From: Limnohabitans planktonicus II-D5
GTDB taxonomy: Bacteria > Pseudomonadota > Gammaproteobacteria > Burkholderiales > Burkholderiaceae_C
DNA: 64,000 bases
Assembly: GCF_001270065.2 (NCBI RefSeq)
Contig: NZ_LFYT02000005.1
Coordinates: 62,001-126,000, forward strand
Direction of reading: 5' to 3'
Below the pieces are notes generated by a model that saw only the letters and a program-made list of their open reading frames with translations, ran no database searches and was not told the origin of the DNA. Both the position numbers and the translations under genes were made by a program. Below are positions 26,792 through 34,642 of the stretch, in pieces (positions within the stretch are counted from its first letter, which is position 1; each line of letters begins with the position of its first letter).

Positions 26792-27553
26792 TCACCAGTA
26801 ATGCCAAAATGCATACGCAGTCAAAATAAAAGACCAGCCAATGATGGCAATTCGTACAATATGTCCGGGTAGATTCCGCACTATTTTGGCGGTGCAATAA
26901 CCCCCTATCACTGCGCCCGCCATCATGGTCAGGGCTGGTTCCCAGCGTACTAGACCAGAGCGACTGAATACCAGAACGCCAATAACTGTCATGATGGCAA
27001 TACTGGTGTTTCTAAGTGCGTTTGCTTGGTGAATATTCATGGGACTAAAAATAGCATAGATAGCCATCAATATGATACCCATTCCCAAGCCAAAATATCC
27101 ACCATAAATAAACACCGAAAGCTCCAGCAGCAAAGAAACCCCCAGCCATTTTCGAGGATCAAATGATGGAATAGTTACTAATTTTTTCTTGAGGCGCGGG
27201 CCGAACGTAAAGCACAGTGTTGCAAAAAGCAGCAGCCATGGAATAGCGCTTAAAAAAGAAGCGGCTCCCAACTTTACGAACAATAGCGAACCGACAACCC
27301 CGCCCACTGCGGCCAAGGTTAAGCGCGGGACCAAACCCGGGTGCAATTGCCATAACTCTTTGCGATAAACCAGGGCTCCGACGATATTGGCGGGAAGAAG
27401 TGCCACAAAATTGCAAGCGTTGGCCTCCATTTCTGTCAGACCTGTAGCGACCAGCAGCGGGAAAGTCATAAAACCGGCACCGCCAGCTACAACATTAATC
27501 ACGCCAGCCAGCAACCCGCCTGCAAATAAAATGATTTGATGGTAATCTGTCAT
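26792..27553 (-). CDS. TauE/SafE (TSUP) family permease
   Basis: Inner-membrane protein of 253 residues with about eight hydrophobic segments. The opening GGLLAGVINVVAGGAGFMTFPLL and the later repeat GGYFGLGMGIILMAIYAIF are the duplicated family motif. Members export sulfite, sulfoacetate or similar anions; the substrate here is unknown. The gene is visibly less GC-rich than its neighbours and has an A/T leader without a Shine-Dalgarno, which suggests acquisition. It stands between the two hipB-like loci. Confidence 0.85.
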   Translation of the reverse strand: MTDYHQIILFAGGLLAGVINVVAGGAGFMTFPLLVATGLTEMEANACNFVALLPANIVGALVYRKELWQLHPGLVPRLTLAAVGGVVGSLLFVKLGAASFLSAIPWLLLFATLCFTFGPRLKKKLVTIPSFDPRKWLGVSLLLELSVFIYGGYFGLGMGIILMAIYAIFSPMNIHQANALRNTSIAIMTVIGVLVFSRSGLVRWEPALTMMAGAVIGGYCTAKIVRNLPGHIVRIAIIGWSFILTAYAFWHYW

Positions 27554-28026
27554 AATATTAATTAATTATTTTTTATATCATAAAATTCAGCCATGCCTTG
27601 GTATCTATTTTGTAAATTCATTTTTATTCCAGTTGTATTTAATTGTGACGATAACATTCATGTAATTTAATTTTTTAAAAATATCAATGGATAACTCCTT
27701 CTGGTTCAATGCAATTACGAGGGCCCCTCGTTGTTTCGTGCGGCATACAACAGTCAAAATCTTCCATCGTGATCGATCCTTGAGGGGATTTGGGTGTGCG
27801 GGTATCTGGGCAGTCTGCAGTTACACGGGAAAAGTCCAAACACAAAACAATTATTGCATACTTTTATATTAATTTTAATTTATAAAAATTCACATTATGT
27901 TCTGCTTGGATGATTGCATTGGGCCAGTTGACCGAGGTTTTTCGGTAAGACTTGCTTTGAGTGTGCTGCCAGGACGAATAGCAAATCCGACCGCGTGAGT
28001 ACAACTGTTCAAGACGTTTTGGGCAT
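27554..28026. other. AT-rich stretch with no convincing gene
   Basis: About 470 bp upstream of the permease gene, much of it very AT-rich (27554-27690 and 27840-27900), which contrasts with the GC-rich surroundings. A 61-codon plus-strand frame at 27687-27872 has no start signal or recognisable feature. Promoter-like A/T elements for the permease probably lie here, but none stands out. Confidence 0.6.
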
Positions 28027-28246
28027 TACAAGCCTGCGAACTGGGGTCTAGTCCAAGCCTTCGAGAAGCACCAGCTATGCGGCATCTTCGCCTGTGGTTT
28101 TGTGCGTGCGTGCCCGCTGCAACGACTGCGGGTACGACTTCTCGGTGGCCTTCTCCTGCAAAGGCCGGGGTGTGTCCCCTTCATGCAGCACAAGGCGCAT
28201 GGCAGAGACTGCGGCGCACCTCACCTACCACGTCTTCCCCCGCCTA
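28027..28246 (+). mobile_element. IS91-family transposase fragment (N-terminal zinc-ribbon part)
   Basis: Translated in two frames it reads CGIFACGFVRARCNDCGYDF and VAFSCKGRG, then RRMAETAAHL and HVFPRL, the N-terminal zinc-ribbon region of IS91-type Y2 transposases. A tetranucleotide (GTGC)3 at 28102-28113 holds one GTGC too many and shifts the frame. One of the CPSC cysteines appears as SPSC. Neither IS end nor the catalytic part is present, so this is a dead remnant joined to the hipA stump. Confidence 0.82.
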
Positions 28247-28351
28247 CTGAGCTAACCAAGCAGGGGCATACCGAAAGTTCAGTCGACCCTCTATCAAGCT
28301 CAGAGTGCCCACATGATCGGCAAAGAGCCAAACCTCCAGTTCATGCGCCAT
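28244..28351 (-). pseudogene. hipA 5' stump, truncated by the IS91-type fragment
   Basis: Starting at the ATG at 28351, which overlaps the hipB stop, 35 codons read like a HipA N-terminus: MAHELEVWLFADHVGTLS, then LNFRYAPAWLAQ. The second part matches the FxYAPEWLA region of HipA kinases. The frame ends at a TAG (28244-28246) created at the junction with the transposase fragment, and the whole kinase body (normally over 400 residues) is missing. A hipBA operon was therefore destroyed here. Confidence 0.75.
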
Positions 28352-28601
28352 CGGCATGTCCTTCGCGTTGCGCTCCAGCCATGACACCGGGCAAACCATT
28401 CAAGGCCATTTCGCCGCCCAATGCGTCGATGACGCGCAGCACCAGTGCCAGTCGCACCGAGGGCTTGCCTGCCTCCAGCTCCACGACAAAGCGCACGCCC
28501 ACCCCTGCCGCCAGGGCCAACTGCGGCTGCGTGAGCGCGAGCTGCTTGCGGGCAGTGCGGATGGCATCGCCCAATTGCTGGGGTGAATGAATACTGGTCA
28601 T
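28341..28601 (-). CDS. HipB-like XRE family antitoxin/repressor
   Basis: An 86-residue HTH protein. The core reads LGDAIRTARKQLALTQPQLA, then GVRFVVELEAGKPSVRLALV, a typical HipB/XRE fold (about residues 10-60). It overlaps the truncated hipA by 11 bp, the normal hipBA arrangement, but no toxin remains. It could still bind the three palindromes upstream and those at the pseudogene copy 2 kb away. Confidence 0.85.
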   Translation of the reverse strand: MTSIHSPQQLGDAIRTARKQLALTQPQLALAAGVGVRFVVELEAGKPSVRLALVLRVIDALGGEMALNGLPGVMAGAQREGHADGA

Positions 28602-28611
28602 GGCTTGTTGA

Positions 28612-28728
28612 ATTTACCGTTCAGGAAATTTTTTACCAGAAATCACTTCAGGGCAAGGTGTATTTCCTGATCGGGAAATTTTTTTAATTTCAAACAAACA
28701 TGGCTCAATAATTACCCGTACGGGAAAT
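28612..28728. promoter_or_regulatory. three palindromic operators upstream of the intact hipB-like gene
   Basis: 18-bp palindromes ATTTACCGTTCAGGAAAT (28612), ATTTCCTGATCGGGAAAT (28662) and ATTACCCGTACGGGAAAT (28711), spaced 50 and 49 bp, exactly as in the other copy. The 333-bp gap 28602-28934 holds these sites, the hpnD remnant and the AT-rich leader of the next gene. Confidence 0.75.
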
Positions 28729-28756
28729 AAATCTATCACTCAAGGACGCCAAGCAC

Positions 28757-28824
28757 CGCGCTCACGCCGCTGCGCAAGCTGTGGCAGTGGCGTGGAAGAT
28801 GCAGGCGTTGGGGCGGTTTTGCAC
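28757..28824 (+). repeat. broken duplicate of the hpnD 3' end
   Basis: CGCTCACGCCGCTGCGCAAG and TGGAAGATGCAGGCG, then GGGGCGGTTTTG, closely match the last ~70 bp of hpnD (26237-26306). A small indel shifts the frame and the terminal TGA is TGC. It is a direct repeat in the same orientation and bounds the scarred segment that begins right after hpnD. Confidence 0.75.
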
Positions 28825-28934
28825 CTCGTCTATTGATCTATATTTCGATAAAAACTTAATGCAATACAATAATTTTTTATTGTCTAAATTTCATTTTTAA
28901 GTTCCAATGCACACTTTTCACAAGGAAGCATGGC

Positions 28935-29501
28935 ATGAACTTACCCCCATCACTCACCTCGGCCCACCACGCCGATCTGCGGCGTAAAGTCATCACAGTC
29001 ATTTGGTCCTTGCGGATCGTGGCTTGCATCTACACCGCGTGGGTGTTCTGGTTGATCATTCGGCCGCTGCGGGACAGCGCAGGATTTCTAAACCAGCTTG
29101 GCCACTACTGGCACCGCGACTTAAATACCGCAGCCCCCTGGCAAGTCTGGAGCGTGGTCAGCTTAAACCTGATCATTTGGTTGCTGCTGTTTGTGGCGGT
29201 CATCTGCATTTGGCGAGCCAGCCGACAGCTCTTGCAAGACATGGGCATCGGTCCAGTCACTAGTTCTTGGTTTCAACGTGGCGCATGGGCAGGACTTTGT
29301 AGCGCCTTACTAGGCATGGCAATTCGTCCATTCATGAGTTACCTCTACACCCTGCACTTGTCCCCTGAGTTGCAACTTTGGCAATGGGAAGTCCACCCCA
29401 ATGATTTGATGGATTTACTGATTTGCGGCGTCCTGCTCATGCTGTCCTACCTCATGGCCTGGATGTCGGAAATAGCTGAAGAAAACAAGGCGTTTGTCTG
29501 A
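28935..29501 (+). CDS. DUF2975-like membrane protein
   Basis: A 188-residue inner-membrane protein with about four hydrophobic helices (residues 20-45, 72-95, 112-135 and 155-180). Size, topology and the directly following small HTH gene match the DUF2975/YozG-type pair. The ATG has AAGGAAG eight bases upstream. Its stop overlaps the regulator start as TGATG. It leads the six-gene plus-strand operon up to 33934. Function is unknown. Confidence 0.75.
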   Translation: MNLPPSLTSAHHADLRRKVITVIWSLRIVACIYTAWVFWLIIRPLRDSAGFLNQLGHYWHRDLNTAAPWQVWSVVSLNLIIWLLLFVAVICIWRASRQLLQDMGIGPVTSSWFQRGAWAGLCSALLGMAIRPFMSYLYTLHLSPELQLWQWEVHPNDLMDLLICGVLLMLSYLMAWMSEIAEENKAFV

Positions 29502-29731
29502 TGCCCATCGTCGTCCACCTCGACCTGATGCTGGCCCGCCGCAAGATGCGCTCACGCGATCTGGCCGCCGCCGTCGGTATCTCCGAAGTCAACATTTCCC
29601 TGCTCAAGTCCGGCAAGGTCAAAGGCGTGCGATTTGACACGCTCGAGCGCATCTGCGAGGTCTTGCAATGCCAACCGGGGGATTTGTTGGTTCATGAACC
29701 TGAAGCACCAGTGAAATCAAGCACCCCATGA
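29501..29731 (+). CDS. small XRE-type HTH regulator (YozG-like)
   Basis: A 76-residue DNA-binding protein consisting almost only of an HTH: MLARRKMRSRDLAAAVGISE, then NISLLKSGKVKGVRF and LERICEVLQCQPGDLL. Such proteins usually regulate the DUF2975 gene beside them. It overlaps both neighbours (TGATG upstream, ATGA downstream), so it is translated as part of the operon. The likely target is the operon promoter in the AT-rich leader at 28826-28934. Confidence 0.88.
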   Translation: MPIVVHLDLMLARRKMRSRDLAAAVGISEVNISLLKSGKVKGVRFDTLERICEVLQCQPGDLLVHEPEAPVKSSTP

Positions 29732-30840
29732 ACCACCATCAGACTCCTCCCATTTGGAACAACCATGACGACATGCGCTACCGGCGCAAGCTCATGCTTT
29801 TGTGCGGTTTATCGCCCTTGCTCAGCTCATGTGCGACAGACTTTTCCCAACACAAAAACACATCGCCCACCGATCTGGCCAGGCAGCTTGGCATCTGTTC
29901 AACCAGTTATGCGACGCTCAAAAACGGTCAAATGGATCAAATCCAAACGGTTTCGGGGTGTTCCAACAAACACCCGCTGACTGCGGATGCCATTTTCCAG
30001 GCGGCATCTCTGACCAAGCCTGTCACGGCCTATGCGGCACTGCAATGGGTACTTGCGGGCAAGCTGGATTTGACAAAACCTGTCTCGCACTACCTGCCCA
30101 AGGGTTACATACATTTCCATAAAGTTCTGGCAAGGACCGTCAACGATCCTCACGATGTAATGCCGCCCCGCGCTCTTTCCAATATTCCGCTCGGAACCCT
30201 GCTCAACCACACTTCGGGCCTACCCAATTGGTCGGCCCAAGCCATGAACCCAAGCCCTGCCCCCGGCCAACTTTGGCAATATTCCGGTGAGGGCTACATG
30301 CTTTTGCAAGGTGTCCTGGAAGCCGTCAGCGGACAAAGTTTCAGCGACTTCATGGATTCGCAAGTTTTCACACCCTTGGACATGAATCACTCCAGCTTGG
30401 TCTGGCATGAACAACACCACAGCGAAGTCCACTCAGACGCAATCCCAGGCCTATGGGCACCACGCCCAGGCAAGTTCAAGCACGCACTGGCCGCCGCATC
30501 GCTGTACACCACGGCCCCGGATTACGGCAAGTTTCTTTGTGCGGTCTTGCGACAGGAAAAACTCCTCGCGCTGACTTTGTCATCACCGGTCAAGGTTGAC
30601 CGATCACTCGGCCTCGAATGGGGATATGGCTGGGGCATCGAGCGCAGCAACAACGGGCCTCACCTTTGGCACTGGGGCAACAACCCAGGATTTCGTTCAT
30701 TCGCCATGTTCTCACCGGTGTCTGGCAATGGTTTGGTTGCATTCACCAACCACCACCAAGGGATCGCCATGGCGTCCCGCATCGCACAAGACGTGCTGCC
30801 CGGCGAACACCAAGCATTCAACTTCCACATGGTTTCTTGA
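29728..30840 (+). CDS. serine hydrolase, beta-lactamase/penicillin-binding-protein fold, lipoprotein
   Basis: A 370-residue class C beta-lactamase-like hydrolase. The SxxK motif is SLTK (Ser94, Lys97), the Tyr motif is YSGEGYMLLQ, and an HWGNNPGF segment takes the place of the KTG motif. A lipobox LSSC (Cys35) implies envelope anchoring. The ATG overlaps the regulator stop by 4 bp; a second in-frame ATG at 29773 gives a more typical signal peptide. Family members include esterases, D-aminopeptidases and PBP-like proteins; the substrate here is not predictable. Confidence 0.85.
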   Translation: MNHHQTPPIWNNHDDMRYRRKLMLLCGLSPLLSSCATDFSQHKNTSPTDLARQLGICSTSYATLKNGQMDQIQTVSGCSNKHPLTADAIFQAASLTKPVTAYAALQWVLAGKLDLTKPVSHYLPKGYIHFHKVLARTVNDPHDVMPPRALSNIPLGTLLNHTSGLPNWSAQAMNPSPAPGQLWQYSGEGYMLLQGVLEAVSGQSFSDFMDSQVFTPLDMNHSSLVWHEQHHSEVHSDAIPGLWAPRPGKFKHALAAASLYTTAPDYGKFLCAVLRQEKLLALTLSSPVKVDRSLGLEWGYGWGIERSNNGPHLWHWGNNPGFRSFAMFSPVSGNGLVAFTNHHQGIAMASRIAQDVLPGEHQAFNFHMVS

Positions 30841-30860
30841 GCTTTGGAAAAGACGACATC

Positions 30861-31646
30861 ATGATCCGACTGCGCACCCTCACACTCCTTTTGACCTTGG
30901 CACTCTTGAGTGGTTGCGGCATGCTGCACAGCGTGGCGCAAAGCGGCAAATTGCTCGCCCCTGAAAGTTTTGGCCTGATCCCCATTGCGCCCCATCTGTA
31001 TGTCGAGGCCGGGACCGATGAAGCCACACAGGACCGACTGCGCGCAGACATGGACCGCGCCGAAGCGGCCATCCGCAGGGCCTACGGCAGCGTCAGCGCA
31101 CGCCCCACCGTGCATGCCTGCGTCACCGAAAAATGCTATGCCGCCTTCGGCGGGCGAGGTTCCGTCGCCAGGGTCTTTGGCCAACGCATCTTGCTGTCGC
31201 CGCGTGGCTTGAACTGGCACTTTCTGGCGCACGAATGGTCACATGCAGAAATGAGCACACGTTTGACCCTGTTTGCGTGGAAACGCATGCCATCGTGGTT
31301 TGACGAAGGTCTGGCCGTGACCATCAGCGAAGCACCCGAGCATTCAGAAAATCACTGGCAATTTCTGATCAACACCCACATTCCCCGGCCCACACGCGAT
31401 GAGTTGCTGACCTATCAATCTTTGCAGCAATGGCTGGCTGGCGTTCACCGCTTTGGTGACGACAAGAACTTTGAACGCGTGGCCCAAGGCCAGCCCACCC
31501 TCAGCCCCGTGTATGCCGCCGCCGGGCACGAAGTGCGCCCCTGGCTGGCCCAAGCGGGCAGCCAGGGCTTGCTGCACTTGATTCAGCGGATGAACGAAGG
31601 CGCGGACTTTGATTCCGCATATCAACCCAATCCCAAACAACCGTAG
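30861..31646 (+). CDS. lipoprotein with HEWSH zinc-peptidase motif
   Basis: A 261-residue protein with a lipoprotein signal (LALLSGCG, Cys at about residue 19). A metallopeptidase-like HExxH motif reads LAHEWSHAEM, and about 25 residues later SWFDEGLAV offers the third zinc-ligand Glu, the gluzincin pattern. The start ATG at 30861 begins the signal peptide, though the frame is open further upstream. I do not recognise a named family. It is probably a secreted protease acting in the cell envelope beside the serine hydrolase and S9 peptidase. Confidence 0.78.
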   Translation: MIRLRTLTLLLTLALLSGCGMLHSVAQSGKLLAPESFGLIPIAPHLYVEAGTDEATQDRLRADMDRAEAAIRRAYGSVSARPTVHACVTEKCYAAFGGRGSVARVFGQRILLSPRGLNWHFLAHEWSHAEMSTRLTLFAWKRMPSWFDEGLAVTISEAPEHSENHWQFLINTHIPRPTRDELLTYQSLQQWLAGVHRFGDDKNFERVAQGQPTLSPVYAAAGHEVRPWLAQAGSQGLLHLIQRMNEGADFDSAYQPNPKQP

Positions 31647-31709
31647 CGCATGGCCATTGAATTGCCAAGCCCAGCAAATTTTCCCAACGCAACACCGCTA
31701 CAGACCTCC

Positions 31710-31964
31710 ATGAGCCCAAAACGCCATGCCCATCTCATTCAACTGCCAATCGCTATCGGCATCGCTTGCACGCTGCCCGCTTGCAGTATCAAGACCCAAC
31801 AGGGTTTGCAAGCCGTAGGGGGCATGTTGGTTCACGAAAACTACAAAGAGCAAAGCAAACGACTTTGCGCACAACAAACCGACAGTGCCTTGCGCTTCCA
31901 ATGCGATCAGAAGGCGCAAAAAGATTTTGAAAAATTTCAAAAACAAACAGGGGAAAAACCATGA
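31710..31964 (+). CDS. small lipoprotein, unrecognised
   Basis: An 84-residue protein with a signal peptide and lipobox LPAC (MSPKRHAHLIQLPIAIGIAC..., at most 70 mature residues). The mature part is charged and contains two further Cys residues (RLCAQQTDS, FQCDQKAQ). The ATG at 31710 is preferred over one 20 codons upstream because it begins the signal peptide. Its stop overlaps the S9 peptidase start by 4 bp, which suggests a partner role in the same compartment. Confidence 0.65.
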   Translation: MSPKRHAHLIQLPIAIGIACTLPACSIKTQQGLQAVGGMLVHENYKEQSKRLCAQQTDSALRFQCDQKAQKDFEKFQKQTGEKP

Positions 31965-33934
31965 TCAGGAACACGAGAAAGACCGCCTTTTACCGCTTCA
32001 CACGCTGGGGCCTGACCGCCTTGATCGCCACACTGGCCGGTTGCGCCAGCATGCCCTCACCCTCCACCGACGCCGCACCAGCCTTGATCCCCGTGCGTCA
32101 TCTCGTGGCCGATTGGAACGGCTCCGGGGCTTATCAAATTTCGCCCGATGGACAGCGCCTGATGTGGCTGGCCCGCTTGGGTCTGGGGCCAGGGCTATTT
32201 GTCAAATACCTGAAAACAGGTGAGGTCAACAGCTACAACGTCCCATGGGGCGGTGTCTGGGCACGCGACAGCCGTCACATCCTGGTGCACTTGTCCACCC
32301 ACGGGGACGAAAACACCCACATCTGGATGCTCGACACCGACCAACCCAAGCAAGCTGCCCGAGACCTGACCCCGTTTGCCGGGGCCCGCTCTTACATTCT
32401 GCGCACCTTGCCGCAGAGCAACGACCTGATCATTGCCAGCAACCGGCGTGACCCCAAGTTCAACGACGTGTACCGCTACAACATGGCTACAGGCAAACTC
32501 AATTTGCTGGCCACCAACCCGGGCCATGTGGGCTCATGGCTGGTCAATGATGACGGCGAGGTGATGGGCCGCGCCCGGCTTGAAGGCGAAGAATGGGTTA
32601 TCGAAACCCCGGGACCCAACCCTGAACAAGCCTGGACAAGCAACTTTCGCGTCAGCTACTTCGACACTGTTAGCCCTGTGGCCCCCAGCGCCACACCCGG
32701 CCACTGGTGGGCCTTGTCCAACCGGGGGCGCGACAAACTGGCGCTGGTCGAGATCAAGCTGAGCGATGGTGTCGAGCGCGTCGAACACGCCGATGCCCGG
32801 GTGGACTTGGCGGGTGTCCGGTGGAGTCGCCTGCAAAACCGCCCCGTGGCAGTGGTGTCCGAGCCCGACACCCAGCACTGGCAGGCCTTTGACCCCGCAC
32901 TTGCACAAGCCCTGCAAAAGCTCAAGGGCGCAAGCGATGCCCGCATCAGCATCAACAACCTGAGCGACGACGAGCGCTGGATGAGCGCCACCGTGTCCCG
33001 CCACAACGGCGGAGAACATGTGCTGTACGACCTGCAAACGCAGACTTTTGAGGTGCTGGCCCAACTGGGCAGCAGCCGCATGAACGCCACTGCGCGCCTT
33101 GCACCGCAACAGCCCGTCACCTTCAAAAGCCGTGATGGCCTTGATTTGCATGGCTACCTGAGCTTGCCGCCGGGTGTGGCCAAACCTTACCCCACGGTGG
33201 TCTATGTGCATGGCGGGCCATGGGCTCGTGATCTGCACCAAAGCAACGACCCGATGCTGCCCTTTTTGACCAACAGGGGTTATGCCGTGCTGCAAGTCAA
33301 CTACCGAGGCTCCAGCGGTTATGGCAAAGCCTTCATGAACGCGGCTCAAGGTGAGTTTGCGGGCAAGATGCACAGCGACCTGACCGACGCCGTCGATGCA
33401 CTGGTGGCCCAAGGCGTGGTGGACCCGCAGCGCGTAGCCATCAGCGGCGGGAGTTATGGCGGCTACGCCAGCCTGGTGGGCATGACACACACGCCGGGCA
33501 AGTTCAAATGCAGCATCAGCCTGGTGGGCATGTCCGATATTGCCGCCCTGCTGAACGATGCGCCACCCTATTGGGAATTGGGCAAACCCCACTGGATTCG
33601 CTACGTGGGCAACCCTGCCGACCCCGCCCAACGCGCCGCCATGCAAGAGCGTTCGCCACTGTTCAAAGCCGACCGCGTGCAAGGACCTATTTTGCTGATG
33701 CACGGCGTGCACGACCCTCGCGTCAAAGTCAGCCAGTCACTTCAAATGGCCGAGGCCCTGCGGGCGAACGGCAAGCCGGTTGAACTGGCTTTGTTCGACA
33801 AAGCCGGACATGGCTTTCAGCGCTGGCAGGACAACATGGTCGCCTACCGCAAAACAGAAGATTTTCTGGCCAGTTGCCTGGGTGGTCGCACGGGGGGGTT
33901 TGATTTTTTTGAGCTGGGGGCGAAGTTGTTTTGA
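31961..33934 (+). CDS. S9 family prolyl oligopeptidase-like lipoprotein
   Basis: A 657-residue peptidase with a lipoprotein signal (LAGCAS). An N-terminal beta-propeller-like part is followed by the alpha/beta hydrolase domain with catalytic Ser498 in GGSYGGYAS, Asp585 in HDPRVKVS and His617 in AGHGF. Such enzymes cleave short peptides, often dipeptidyl or acylaminoacyl. Translation is coupled to the small lipoprotein by ATGA. With the other operon members it implies extracytoplasmic peptide or envelope processing. Confidence 0.92.
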   Translation: MIRNTRKTAFYRFTRWGLTALIATLAGCASMPSPSTDAAPALIPVRHLVADWNGSGAYQISPDGQRLMWLARLGLGPGLFVKYLKTGEVNSYNVPWGGVWARDSRHILVHLSTHGDENTHIWMLDTDQPKQAARDLTPFAGARSYILRTLPQSNDLIIASNRRDPKFNDVYRYNMATGKLNLLATNPGHVGSWLVNDDGEVMGRARLEGEEWVIETPGPNPEQAWTSNFRVSYFDTVSPVAPSATPGHWWALSNRGRDKLALVEIKLSDGVERVEHADARVDLAGVRWSRLQNRPVAVVSEPDTQHWQAFDPALAQALQKLKGASDARISINNLSDDERWMSATVSRHNGGEHVLYDLQTQTFEVLAQLGSSRMNATARLAPQQPVTFKSRDGLDLHGYLSLPPGVAKPYPTVVYVHGGPWARDLHQSNDPMLPFLTNRGYAVLQVNYRGSSGYGKAFMNAAQGEFAGKMHSDLTDAVDALVAQGVVDPQRVAISGGSYGGYASLVGMTHTPGKFKCSISLVGMSDIAALLNDAPPYWELGKPHWIRYVGNPADPAQRAAMQERSPLFKADRVQGPILLMHGVHDPRVKVSQSLQMAEALRANGKPVELALFDKAGHGFQRWQDNMVAYRKTEDFLASCLGGRTGGFDFFELGAKLF

Positions 33935-33973
33935 CAAGCCTGTCACCTGCCCTTCGCCATCACACGCATACGC

Positions 33974-34567
33974 TCACCAGATGCGGGTGAATTGCGGCAC
34001 CTCGGGGCGCGGCTTGAAGGGTTTGCGTGAGCTGACTGTGCCCACGCTCAGGCAACAAATGGCGTGCTCTGAAGCACCCAGCCCCAGACCGGCTCTGAAT
34101 GAATCTGCCTTGAGCGCCTTGCCACTCGTCAAGCCCGAGCCATAGTCCATGGCATGCGCCAGCAGCATGAGGTTTTGCACGGCGCAACCCGCGCTCAGCA
34201 CACGCTCGTGCAGGTCGATGTCGGCAGAGCCTTTGGCTTCGTCCACGATCAGGAGCATCAGCAAAGGTGCCCGCAGGGCCTTGTCGCGTGCCTGCTCCAG
34301 CTGATCGTTGGAGGCGCTGGCATCGCGCTCCAGCAAGGCCGCAGCAAACAGCTCGCCCAGATGGGCCCTTTTGTGCGCGGGAATGATCAAAAACCGCCAG
34401 GGGTTGATGAGGTCGTGGTCGGGTGCGGCAGCGGCAGCTTGGAACAACTGTTCAATTTCGGCCGCATCCGGCCCCGGAGCGACCAGCCGCTTGGGCAGCA
34501 CGGTCTGGCGCGAAGCGATCCATTGACTGGCCAGCCGTGTGGCGCTTTGTTTTTCGGTTTCACTCAT
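33974..34567 (-). CDS. nitroreductase family protein
   Basis: FMN-dependent oxidoreductase of 197 residues. The segments SRQTVLPKRLVAPGPD, INPWRFLIIPAHKRA and GSGLTSGKAL correspond to the FMN and phosphate contacts of the short YdjA-like nitroreductases. The ATG at 34567 has GGGA upstream; the frame opens four codons earlier at a TTG. It lies between the S9 operon (convergent) and a GST gene on the same strand. The physiological substrate is unknown. Confidence 0.87.
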   Translation of the reverse strand: MSETEKQSATRLASQWIASRQTVLPKRLVAPGPDAAEIEQLFQAAAAAPDHDLINPWRFLIIPAHKRAHLGELFAAALLERDASASNDQLEQARDKALRAPLLMLLIVDEAKGSADIDLHERVLSAGCAVQNLMLLAHAMDYGSGLTSGKALKADSFRAGLGLGASEHAICCLSVGTVSSRKPFKPRPEVPQFTRIW

Positions 34568-34642
34568 GGGGCATCCCAACTTGCGGCTTGTGCCAGGTCC
34601 ATCGTTTCATAAGGTATTTTCGATACACCCGCACATCGCCCT

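Noticed and set aside
27687..27872. 61-codon open frame in the AT-rich gap
   Set aside because: No ribosome-binding site, no motif, and the surroundings are decayed sequence.
28102..28590. Plus-strand open frame across the transposase fragment, hipA stump and hipB
   Set aside because: It arises from the GTGC frameshift and then reads antisense through hipB; no coherent protein.
26237..28824. A functional integrative element bounded by attachment sites
   Set aside because: No integrase, excisionase or mobility gene other than a dead transposase fragment; kept only as a possible scar.
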